Shown: one piece after another, positions 1 to 6,241 of the stretch | How positions within the stretch are numbered: the stretch's first letter is position 1 | How the letters are laid out: each line of letters starts with the position of its first letter | DNA from: Armatimonadota bacterium | GTDB taxonomy: Bacteria; Sysuimicrobiota; Sysuimicrobiia; Sysuimicrobiales; Kaftiobacteriaceae | NCBI GenBank assembly: GCA_020028535.1 | Contig: JAIBHM010000061.1 | Coordinates: 1 to 9,199 of the forward strand | Direction of reading: 5' to 3' | DNA length: 9,199 nucleotides | Translations under genes and position numbers: made by a program | Notes under the pieces: model-generated | Database searches by the model: none | What the model was told of the DNA's origin: nothing | What the model saw: only the letters and a program-made list of their open reading frames with translations

Positions 1-435
1 GACCCGGACACGCCGCACCCGGTGATCGACTTGTTGCCGGAGCAGAAAGATGTGACCGAGAAGGGCGGCACCATGCGTCTCGGCCTCTATCCGTGCCGGC
101 TGACGCCCGGGTCGCTTGCCGCGACCGCCTACGGTGTGCTCGAGGTAGCCGAGCGTCACCGCCATCGCTACGAAGTGAACAACGCCTATCTCGACGTGCT
201 GACCCGCCACGGGCTTCGGATCACCGGCGTCTACCCGGCCAAGAATCTTGTGGAGATCGTGGAATTGTCCGGCCATCCGTGGTTCATGGGCACGCAATTC
301 CACGGAGAATACCGATCGCGTCCCAACCGGCCCCATCCCCTCTACCGAGATTTCGTCGGGGCGGCGCTCCTGCGGGCGCGGGCCGGAGGTGAAGGCGCGC
401 GGGCGCGGGGAAAGGCCAGTGTAAGGGACAGGTAG
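1..435 (+). CDS. pyrG: CTP synthase, C-terminal part (5' truncated by the window edge)
   Basis: CTP synthase aminates UTP to CTP using ammonia released from glutamine by a C-terminal class I amidotransferase domain; it acts in the cytoplasm at the last step of de novo pyrimidine nucleotide synthesis. The visible 144 codons, open from base 1, cover the end of the amidotransferase domain. The segment VIDLLPEQKDVTEKGGTMRL (22-81), the RHRHRYEVNN block (about 157-186) and the final FHGE (298-309) are family signatures. His (301-303) and Glu (307-309) complete the Cys-His-Glu triad; the Cys lies outside the window. The residue between them is Gly, where most family members have Pro. A basic, Arg/Gly/Ala-rich tail (about 376-432) follows the conserved part. 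The stop is 21 nt before the aminotransferase start, so the two are probably co-transcribed. Identification is secure; the N-terminal synthetase domain is not seen. Confidence 0.97.
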   Translation, partial: DPDTPHPVIDLLPEQKDVTEKGGTMRLGLYPCRLTPGSLAATAYGVLEVAERHRHRYEVNNAYLDVLTRHGLRITGVYPAKNLVEIVELSGHPWFMGTQFHGEYRSRPNRPHPLYRDFVGAALLRARAGGEGARARGKASVRDR

Positions 436-439
436 GGAC

Positions 440-447
440 GAGGAGGT
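440..447 (+). promoter_or_regulatory. Strong Shine-Dalgarno before ilvE
   Basis: GAGGAGGT lies 9 nt before the ATG at 457, in the 21-nt gap after pyrG. It is the best ribosome binding site in the window and fixes the aminotransferase start. Confidence 0.8.
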
Positions 448-456
448 CTGGGACTG

Positions 457-1359
457 ATGGCATTGGTGACGTATGTGAATGGAACGTTCGTGCAGAAGGA
501 CGAGGCAAAGATTTCCGTCTACGATCACGGCTATCTGTATGGGGACGGCATCTTCGAAGGCATCCGCGTCTATGGCGGCCGCGTCTTCCGGTTGGAGCAA
601 CACTTAGATCGGTTGTATGAATCAGCCCGTTACCTGATGCTTGACATCCCGCTTGCGCGGGATGAACTTCGGGCTGCGATTCTTGAGACCGTGCGCCGCT
701 CAGGCCTGCGCGACGCCTACATCCGTCCCGTCATCTCTCGCGGCGTCGGCGACCTCGGCCTGGATCCTCGGAAATGCAAGACGCCGACCGTGGTGATCAT
801 CGTCGACACGATCCAGCTCTACCCAAAGGACGCGTACGAACGCGGACTGCGCATGATCACAGCCACAACCCGCAAGATCCGTCCCGACGCGCTGTCGCCG
901 CAGGCGAAGTCGCTGAACTATCTCAGCAACATCATGGCGCGAATGGAGGCCAACCAGGCCGGCGTCGATGAGGCCGTCATGCTGAACAGCGAAGGCTACG
1001 TCTGCGAGTGCAGCGCCGACAACCTGTTCCTCGTGCGGGAGAGCGAGGTGTGGACGCCGCCTCCCTACGTCGGCATCCTCAAGGGAATCACCCGCGGGGC
1101 CGTGATCGAGCTGGCCCGGGAGCTCGGCGTTCTCCTGATGGAGAGGGTGTTCACCCTGCACGACATCTACACTGCCGACGAGTGCTTTCTCACGGGCACA
1201 GGGGCCGAGGTCGGTCCGGTCGTCGAGGTGGACGGCCGCAAGATCGCCGAGGGGCGGCCGGGAGCGATCACGTTGCGTTTGATCGCTGCCTTCCGCGACC
1301 TGGTCCGGCGCGAGGGAACGCCGGTGTATACCGAAGAGGTGGTCGAGAGGCGGGCGTAG
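457..1359 (+). CDS. ilvE: Branched-chain amino acid aminotransferase (PLP fold type IV)
   Basis: This enzyme transfers the amino group between glutamate and the 2-oxo acids of valine, leucine and isoleucine, using pyridoxal phosphate, in the cytoplasm. The 300-residue length is normal for bacterial BCATs. Residues 22-41 (YDHGYLYGDGIFEGIRVYGG) give the N-terminal signature. Lys151 in the KSLNYLSN block (151-158) is the expected Schiff-base lysine. CECSADNLF (183-191), GILKGITRG (206-214) and TGTGAEV (246-252) are the usual cofactor and phosphate-binding blocks. The KSLNYLSN context and FEGIR favour a BCAT over the related D-amino-acid aminotransferase or aminodeoxychorismate lyase, though substrate range in this fold is hard to call by eye. 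The ATG has a strong ribosome binding site. No other ilv or leu gene is nearby, so the gene is separated from the rest of its pathway. Its stop is 3 nt before the Nudix gene start. Confidence 0.93.
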   Translation: MALVTYVNGTFVQKDEAKISVYDHGYLYGDGIFEGIRVYGGRVFRLEQHLDRLYESARYLMLDIPLARDELRAAILETVRRSGLRDAYIRPVISRGVGDLGLDPRKCKTPTVVIIVDTIQLYPKDAYERGLRMITATTRKIRPDALSPQAKSLNYLSNIMARMEANQAGVDEAVMLNSEGYVCECSADNLFLVRESEVWTPPPYVGILKGITRGAVIELARELGVLLMERVFTLHDIYTADECFLTGTGAEVGPVVEVDGRKIAEGRPGAITLRLIAAFRDLVRREGTPVYTEEVVERRA

Positions 1360-1362
1360 CCC

Positions 1363-1893
1363 GTGGCCGAGCGCCTGGTGCGCAGCCGCCGGATCTACGA
1401 CGGCCGCGTGATCTCGCTGCGGGTCGATGAGGTGGCCCTCCCCAGCGGCCGCACCGCGACGCGAGAGATCGTGGAGCACCGCGGCGCCGTCGCCGTCGTG
1501 CCGCTGACCCCGCACGGCGATGTGTTGCTGGTGCGGCAGTATCGCGCCGCCACCGGCGGAACCCTCCTGGAGATTCCGGCGGGCACGCTGGAAGTGGGCG
1601 AGGACGCGCCGCACGCGCTGCAGCGCGAGCTTGCCGAAGAGATCGGCATGCGCGCGGGCCGGGTGCAGCATCTCGCCACGTTCTATCCGTCTCCCGGGTT
1701 TCTCACCGAGGTGGTGTACGTGTATCTTGCCGCGGACCTCACCCCGCACCGCCTCGAGGCGGAAGAAGAAGATCTCGAAGTCGTTCGCCTGCCGCTGCCT
1801 GAGGCGCGGGCGATGGTCGATCGGGGCGAGATCCGCGACGCGAAATCGATCATCGGACTGCTGCTCGCCGGAGACGTCATTGCGGGGACCTGA
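1363..1893 (+). CDS. nudF: Nudix hydrolase, ADP-ribose pyrophosphatase type
   Basis: Predicted to hydrolyse ADP-ribose to AMP and ribose-5-phosphate with Mg2+, clearing free ADP-ribose. The 176-residue protein carries a perfect Nudix box (G-x5-E-x7-RELAEEIG-M) at residues 74-96. RELAEEIG holds the metal-binding glutamates. The preceding LEIPAGTLE (69-77) and the FYPSPGFLTE block (107-116) are typical of the ADP-ribose pyrophosphatase subgroup; Pro111 lies 15 residues past the end of the box, the spacing known as an ADP-ribose marker. The start is GTG at 1363, 3 nt after the ilvE stop, with GAGAGG at 1345-1350 as a plausible but distant ribosome binding site. The 3' end overlaps the recombinase start by 14 nt. 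A Nudix gene just upstream of xerD and the phosphopentomutase gene recalls Bacillus gene order. Other nucleoside-diphosphate-sugar substrates cannot be excluded. Confidence 0.88.
   Translation: MAERLVRSRRIYDGRVISLRVDEVALPSGRTATREIVEHRGAVAVVPLTPHGDVLLVRQYRAATGGTLLEIPAGTLEVGEDAPHALQRELAEEIGMRAGRVQHLATFYPSPGFLTEVVYVYLAADLTPHRLEAEEEDLEVVRLPLPEARAMVDRGEIRDAKSIIGLLLAGDVIAGT
1870..1873 (+). promoter_or_regulatory. Ribosome binding site deciding the TTG start of the recombinase
   Basis: GGAG inside the end of the Nudix gene sits 6 nt before the TTG at 1880. No ATG or GTG occurs in frame near the conserved N-terminus, so this site plus the family alignment supports a TTG start. Confidence 0.5.
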
Positions 1894-2857
1894 CACATTT
1901 GGATCGCACGTCGACGCCTTCCTGGCCTACGCGCGGACTGAGCAAGGGCTGGCTCCCCGGACCATCGAGGCGTACCAGCAGGACCTCAATGACTTTATCC
2001 GGTTTCTCCGCCCGCGCGGAGCGGTGGGCCCGGAAGACGTCACGCGCGCGGCGGTGACACTCTACCTCGTCACCCTGCGCCGCCGGGGGCGGGCCCCCGC
2101 CACGGTGAAGCGCCGCGCCGCGGCGATCCGGTCCTTTTATCACTACTTGCTTCGGGAGCAACTCATCTCATCCGATCCCACGCTGGACCTGGGCGCCCCG
2201 AAGCTGCCGCGCAGGCTGCCGAAAACTCTCTCGGTGGAAGAGATCGATCGACTGCTGACCTCCCCCGATTCGTCACGACCGGAAGGGCTGCGCGACCGGG
2301 CCATGCTGGAGTTGATGTACAGCAGTGGGCTGCGTGTCTCCGAGCTGGTCGGCCTGAACCTGGGCGACGTGGATCTGGGCGCGGAGCTTGTGCGCTGTAT
2401 TGGGAAGGGGGACAAGGAGCGGTTCGTGCCCGTCGGGGCGAAGGCGGTCTCCGCTCTACTGTCCTACCAGCGCAGTGGCCGGCCCGCCCTCGCCCGGCGG
2501 CGCGTGACCCAGGCGCTCTTCCTCAGCCGGCGTGGACGGAGGCTGACGCGTCAGGGCTGCTGGAAGCTGTTCAAACAATACGCGAAGAAAGCACGTATCA
2601 TCAGGCCGCTGACGCCGCACGTCCTGCGGCACTCGTTTGCGACGCATCTGCTCGAGGGCGGGGCGGATCTCCGGGCAGTGCAGGAGATGCTCGGCCACGC
2701 CAGTATCGGCACGACGCAAATCTATACCCACGTCTCAAGAGATCACCTCCGCGGCGTGTACGCGCGGGCGCACCCGCGTGACGGGATGCGGATCGCGATC
2801 CGTCAACGGGGGAGGGGCGGCGTCCCCGGAAGATCACAGACTCGTCGCGGTCGCTAG
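1880..2857 (+). CDS. xerD: Site-specific tyrosine recombinase, XerD type
   Basis: Xer recombinases act as heterotetramers at the chromosomal dif site to resolve chromosome dimers before division. From the TTG at 1880 the product is 325 residues. An N-terminal SAM-like core-binding domain (about 10-95, containing LAPRTIEAYQQDL) precedes the catalytic domain. The whole catalytic set is visible: Arg152 (SGLRVSEL), Lys176 (GKGDKE), His247 and Arg250 (HVLRHSFATHLL), His273 (LGHASIGTTQ) and the nucleophile Tyr282 (QIYTHVS). This spacing is close to that of E. coli XerD. The start is inferred from the family N-terminus and GGAG at 1870-1873; it overlaps the Nudix gene by 14 nt. About 25 basic residues follow the usual end (RAHPR), which is longer than typical. 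Location before the phosphopentomutase gene matches the housekeeping xerD (ripX) of Bacillus, which argues against a phage integrase. XerC versus XerD is decided mainly on this context. Confidence 0.9.
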   Translation: MRGPDTFGSHVDAFLAYARTEQGLAPRTIEAYQQDLNDFIRFLRPRGAVGPEDVTRAAVTLYLVTLRRRGRAPATVKRRAAAIRSFYHYLLREQLISSDPTLDLGAPKLPRRLPKTLSVEEIDRLLTSPDSSRPEGLRDRAMLELMYSSGLRVSELVGLNLGDVDLGAELVRCIGKGDKERFVPVGAKAVSALLSYQRSGRPALARRRVTQALFLSRRGRRLTRQGCWKLFKQYAKKARIIRPLTPHVLRHSFATHLLEGGADLRAVQEMLGHASIGTTQIYTHVSRDHLRGVYARAHPRDGMRIAIRQRGRGGVPGRSQTRRGR

Positions 2858-2869
2858 CTCCCCCTTCAG

Positions 2870-4057
2870 ATGCCGCTATTTGCGCGCATAATCATCATCG
2901 TCCTCGACAGCGCCGGGGTCGGGGAACTTCCCGATGCCGGCCGTTACGGCGATGAGGGCAGCAGCACGATTCCCCACACCGCGGAAACGGCCGGTGGGCT
3001 GCGCGTGCCCACCCTCGAACGGCTCGGTCTCGGGCGCATTGTCCCCATTCGCGGCGTGGCGCCGGCGGCTGCCCCGCAGGGCGCGTTCGGGAAGCTTGCA
3101 GAGCGCTCCGCCGGCAAGGACACCACGACAGGCCACTGGGAACTCATGGGTGTGATCCTCGAGCGTCCATTCCCGACGTATCCGAAGGGCTTCCCGCGCG
3201 AGATCATTGCCGCCTTTGAGCGCGCCATCGGCACGAAGACGCTCGGCAACGTGGCCGCTTCCGGTACGGAAATCATCGAGCAGTTAGGACCTGAGCACGA
3301 GCGCACAGGGTACCCTATCGTGTACACGTCCGCCGACAGCGTCTTCCAGATTGCCGCGCACGAGGGTGTGGTGCCGCCCGCACGCCTGTACGAGATGTGC
3401 CGCGCCGCACGGGACCTGCTCACCGGCCCGCACGCGGTGAGCCGCGTCATCGCCCGGCCGTTCATGGGACGGCACGGGTCCTATACGCGCACCGACCTCC
3501 GCCGGGACTTCTCGCTGCCTCCGGTGAAGACGACCGTACTCGATGCGGCGGTCGAAGCCGGCTGCGAGGTGATCGGCATCGGCAAGATCCCTGATATCTT
3601 TGCGGGCCGCGGGGTCACGCGTGGTGTGCACACGCACGACGATCAAGACGGGATGGCGCAGACGGTGCGCGCGATGGGCGAGATGGAACGCGGCATCATC
3701 TTCACCAACCTGGTCGATCTCGACTCCAAATACGGGCATCGCAACGATCCACAGGGGTATGCCCGCGATCTCGAAGCGATCGATGCGCGGCTGCCGGAGG
3801 TCCTCGGACGGCTGCAGGGGACCGATCTACTTTTCATCACGGCCGACCACGGCAACGATCCGACCACCCCAAGCACCGATCACTCGCGTGAGTACGTGCC
3901 GTTGTTGATCGCGGGCCCGCAGGCGCGGGGAGGGGTGGACCTCGGCACGCGTGAAACCTTTGCCGACGTCGGCGCCACCGTCGCCGATGCGCTGTCGATC
4001 CGGTGGACGGGTCCGGGCGCCAGCATGCTGCGCGCCATAAGCATCAGTGGCGGTTGA
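2870..4057 (+). CDS. deoB: Phosphopentomutase
   Basis: Phosphopentomutase interconverts ribose-1-phosphate and ribose-5-phosphate (and the deoxy forms), linking nucleoside phosphorolysis to central sugar metabolism. It is a cytoplasmic, Mn2+-dependent member of the alkaline phosphatase superfamily. The 395-residue length matches prokaryotic family members. Visible active-site residues are Asp13 (VLDSAGVGE), Thr85 in GKDTTTGHWE (the phosphorylated threonine), Asp285 and His290 in NLVDLDSKYGH, Asp326-His327 in ADHGND, and His338 in STDHSREYVPLL. These align one for one with the metal ligands of the Bacillus enzyme, most with an offset of one. The cap domain occupies roughly residues 95-220. The ATG at 2870 lies 12 nt after the recombinase stop; the preceding CT-rich stretch has no clear Shine-Dalgarno, so translational coupling is likely. 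The two nucleoside phosphorylases directly downstream supply its substrates. Confidence 0.97.
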   Translation: MPLFARIIIIVLDSAGVGELPDAGRYGDEGSSTIPHTAETAGGLRVPTLERLGLGRIVPIRGVAPAAAPQGAFGKLAERSAGKDTTTGHWELMGVILERPFPTYPKGFPREIIAAFERAIGTKTLGNVAASGTEIIEQLGPEHERTGYPIVYTSADSVFQIAAHEGVVPPARLYEMCRAARDLLTGPHAVSRVIARPFMGRHGSYTRTDLRRDFSLPPVKTTVLDAAVEAGCEVIGIGKIPDIFAGRGVTRGVHTHDDQDGMAQTVRAMGEMERGIIFTNLVDLDSKYGHRNDPQGYARDLEAIDARLPEVLGRLQGTDLLFITADHGNDPTTPSTDHSREYVPLLIAGPQARGGVDLGTRETFADVGATVADALSIRWTGPGASMLRAISISGG

Positions 4058-4093
4058 GCTGAGTTCGCACGATTGATCTTGCTCGTGAACCGT

Positions 4094-4098
4094 AGGAG
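4094..4098 (+). promoter_or_regulatory. Ribosome binding site before the purine nucleoside phosphorylase
   Basis: AGGAG lies 11 nt before the GTG at 4110, in the 52-nt gap after deoB. An in-frame stop at 4101-4103 rules out any earlier start. This gap is the longest in the window; I see no convincing -35/-10 pair or terminator in it. Confidence 0.55.
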
Positions 4099-4109
4099 TG
4101 TGAGCTGAC

Positions 4110-4934
4110 GTGAGTGGGCGTGAGCAGATCACGAAGGCCGCCGCGTTTGTGCGCGGCCGCACCAAGACCGTCCCAACGATTGCCATGATTCTGGGATCGG
4201 GCCTGGGGGCCCTGGCCGATCACATCGCCGCCGATGCCGCGATCCCGTACGCTGAAATTCCCGGGTTCCCACGATCGACCGTCGAAGGCCACGCCGGACG
4301 GCTCATCCTCGGACGCCTCGAGGACAAGCCGGTAGTGGCGATGGCGGGCCGCGCGCACTTCTATGAAGGCTATATGTTGGCCGACGTGGTGTTCCCTGTG
4401 CGCGTGATGAAGGCGCTGGGCGCAGCAGCGCTGATTGTCAGCAATGCCGCGGGCGGGATCAACCGGCAGTGGCACCGCGGCGATCTGATGATCATCGCCG
4501 ATCACATCAACTTCATGGGCGCGAACCCGCTCAGCGGGCCCAACGATCCCGACGTGGGACCGCGCTTTCCCGACATGTCGCAGCCCTACGATCCCGAGCT
4601 CATCGCGCTGGCCGAGCGGGCCGCAGTCGCCGAGGGCATGATGATCCGGAAGGGCGTGTACATCGGCGTGCACGGTCCGAGTTACGAGACGCCCGCGGAG
4701 CTGCGCATGATGGGCCGCTGGGGCGCCGACGCGGTGGGGATGTCGACGGTGCCCGAAGTGATCGCGGCGCGGCACATGGGGATGCGTGTGCTCGGCATCA
4801 CCGCCATCACCGACATGGCCACAGGAGAGCATGTCCAGCCCGTCACGCACGAGGACGTGATCAGGACGGCCAAAGAGCTCGAGCCGAAATTCATCCGGCT
4901 GGTCCGGCGGGTCGTGCGCGAGATGCCCCTTTGA
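4110..4934 (+). CDS. punA: Purine nucleoside phosphorylase, trimeric (PNP/MTAP) family
   Basis: Cleaves purine (deoxy)nucleosides with phosphate to the free base and (deoxy)ribose-1-phosphate; cytoplasmic and expected to be a trimer. At 274 residues it has normal family length. Conserved blocks are ILGSGLGAL (27-35, phosphate-binding Ser30), GHAGRL (60-65), AGRAHFYEGY (79-88, phosphate and ribose contacts), SNAAGGIN (111-118), GPSYETPAELR (189-199, with base-contacting Glu197), VGMSTVPEV (209-217) and His247 (THEDV), equivalent to human His257 that holds the ribose 5'-OH. At residue 235 (ITDMATG) there is Asp where 6-oxopurine-specific enzymes have the base-recognising Asn (human Asn243), so the usual guanosine/inosine preference should not be assumed. 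Retained His247 argues against a methylthioadenosine phosphorylase. It lies between deoB and pdp, and its stop overlaps a possible TTG start of pdp. Confidence 0.94.
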   Translation: MSGREQITKAAAFVRGRTKTVPTIAMILGSGLGALADHIAADAAIPYAEIPGFPRSTVEGHAGRLILGRLEDKPVVAMAGRAHFYEGYMLADVVFPVRVMKALGAAALIVSNAAGGINRQWHRGDLMIIADHINFMGANPLSGPNDPDVGPRFPDMSQPYDPELIALAERAAVAEGMMIRKGVYIGVHGPSYETPAELRMMGRWGADAVGMSTVPEVIAARHMGMRVLGITAITDMATGEHVQPVTHEDVIRTAKELEPKFIRLVRRVVREMPL

Positions 4935-4936
4935 CC

Positions 4937-6241
4937 GTGCGCGTCTACGATCTCATTCAGAAAAAGCGGGATGGCGCGGCGCTTACCTCCGAAGAGCTCG
5001 TACGGCTGATCTCGGGGTATGCGGCGGGTGAGATCCCAGACTATCAGATGAGCGCGTTTCTCATGGCGGTGTTCTTCCGCGGGATGACCCCCGAGGAAAC
5101 CGCGGAGTTCACGATGGCGATGGTGCGTTCGGGCGAGCAGCTCGACCTCAGCCGCATCCGCGGGGTGAAGGTCGACAAGCACAGCACCGGCGGCGTGGGC
5201 GACAAGACCTCGCTCGTCCTCATCCCGTTGGTCGCCGCGGCCGGGGCCCCCGTGGCGAAGCTCAGCGGCAGGGGACTTGGGCACACGGGCGGCACGATTG
5301 ACAAGCTGGAATCCATCGCCGGATTCCGGGCCGAGCTCAGCACCGACCAGTTCATCGAGCAGGTCAACCGCATCGGGTGTGCCATCGCCGGGCAGACGGC
5401 AAACCTGGTCCCCGCCGACAAGAAGATCTACGCCTTGCGCGACGTCACGGCCACTGTGGACAGCGTCCCGCTGATCGCCGCCAGCGTGATGAGCAAGAAG
5501 ATCGCGGGAGGCAGCGACGCCATCGTGCTCGACGTGAAGACCGGCCGCGGAGCCTTCATGAAGACGCTCGAGACGTCTCGCGAGTTGGCCCAGACGATGG
5601 TGAACATCGGGAATGCGGTAGGGCGGCGCACGATGGCCGTGATCAGCGACATGGACCAACCGCTGGGGTTTGCGGTGGGGAATGCGCTCGAGGTGCGTGA
5701 AGCCCTGGACACGCTGCGCGGCGAGGGACCACAGGACCTCCGCGAGCTGTGCCTCGTGCTCGGCTCCCAGATGCTGCTCCTTGCCGGAATTGCGAAGACG
5801 GGCGAACAGGCCAGGGCGCGCCTGGAGGGGGCGTTCGAGCGCCGCGAGGCTCTGGCGAAGTTCAAGGACATGATCAAGGCGCAGGGAGGGGATCCGGCAC
5901 TTGTCGATAACCCGGCCCGCCTGCCCGCGGCGCCCGTGGTCTCCCCCGTGCCGTCGCCTGCGAGCGGAAGCGTGGAGAGTATTGAGGCCGAAGCCATCGG
6001 GCTCGCCGCGATGGCGCTTGGCGCGGGCCGGGCGACGAAAGAGGACGTGATCGATCCCGCGGTCGGCATCGTGCTGAGAAAGAAGGTCGGCGACGCGGTC
6101 CGGGAGGGAGAGATCCTCGCCGACGTCCATTCCGCCGACGCCGAGCGTGCGGAGGCTGCGGCCGCGCGCGTCGGTGCCGCCTACTCCATCGTTCGCAGCC
6201 GCGCGCCCCGCCGCCCGCTGATCCACGAGGTCGTCGGCTGA
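4937..6241 (+). CDS. pdp: Pyrimidine-nucleoside phosphorylase
   Basis: Phosphorolyses uridine, thymidine and deoxyuridine to base plus (deoxy)ribose-1-phosphate; cytoplasmic homodimer of the thymidine phosphorylase family. From GTG at 4937 the product is 434 residues, almost the length of Bacillus Pdp. The phosphate-binding block KHSTGGVGDKTSL (81-93) and the family signature SGRGLGHTGGTIDKLE (110-125) are intact. Lys81, His82, Ser83, Ser110, Arg168, Ser183 and Lys187 fall at the same numbers as in the Bacillus/Geobacillus enzymes. Lys108 before the signature is, as I recall, a mark of broad-specificity Pdp; thymidine-specific DeoA has Met there. The C-terminal domain (about 345-434) has the usual ATKEDVIDPAVGI block. 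GTG 4937 was chosen because it reproduces the Bacillus N-terminus; TTG 4931 would add two residues and overlap the punA stop. With deoB and punA it completes a nucleoside-salvage operon. Its TGA is followed at once by the ATG of the next gene. Confidence 0.96.
   Translation: MRVYDLIQKKRDGAALTSEELVRLISGYAAGEIPDYQMSAFLMAVFFRGMTPEETAEFTMAMVRSGEQLDLSRIRGVKVDKHSTGGVGDKTSLVLIPLVAAAGAPVAKLSGRGLGHTGGTIDKLESIAGFRAELSTDQFIEQVNRIGCAIAGQTANLVPADKKIYALRDVTATVDSVPLIAASVMSKKIAGGSDAIVLDVKTGRGAFMKTLETSRELAQTMVNIGNAVGRRTMAVISDMDQPLGFAVGNALEVREALDTLRGEGPQDLRELCLVLGSQMLLLAGIAKTGEQARARLEGAFERREALAKFKDMIKAQGGDPALVDNPARLPAAPVVSPVPSPASGSVESIEAEAIGLAAMALGAGRATKEDVIDPAVGIVLRKKVGDAVREGEILADVHSADAERAEAAAARVGAAYSIVRSRAPRRPLIHEVVG

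Noticed and set aside
373..409. 10-nt direct repeat CGGGCGCGGG (373-382 and 400-409) in the pyrG tail
   Set aside because: It is low-complexity GC-rich sequence within a variable coding tail and has no hairpin-plus-T-run that would suggest a terminator.
1520..1879. Upstream extension of the recombinase frame through the Nudix gene
   Set aside because: The frame is open, but the translation before 1880 is Arg/Ser/Cys-rich and overlaps the intact Nudix box in another frame; family alignment starts near 1905.
700..1896. 398-codon open frame on the - strand across ilvE and the Nudix gene
   Set aside because: The + strand frames encode clear families with all motifs. The antisense protein is rich in His, Arg, Asp and Gly, as expected from reverse reading of GC-rich codons, and shows no recognisable domain.
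1880..2857. Recombinase as a sign of an integrated mobile element
   Set aside because: The neighbours are housekeeping genes in a Bacillus-like order, and no att-like repeats, phage genes or compositional shift are seen. A chromosomal XerD is the simpler reading.
4055..4108. Direct repeat TGAGCTGA at 4055-4062 and 4101-4108 flanking the deoB-punA gap
   Set aside because: It is only 8 nt and asymmetric, and each copy is tied to a stop or start context; this is not enough to call an operator. No promoter elements were seen between the copies.
4469..4936. Upstream extension of the pdp frame through punA
   Set aside because: The extra residues are an out-of-frame reading of punA; Pdp homologues begin at the GTG at 4937 or nearby.
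4682..6226. 514-codon open frame on the - strand opposite punA and pdp
   Set aside because: It is a shadow of strongly GC-biased codons in pdp and has no recognisable motif; the + strand product is certain.
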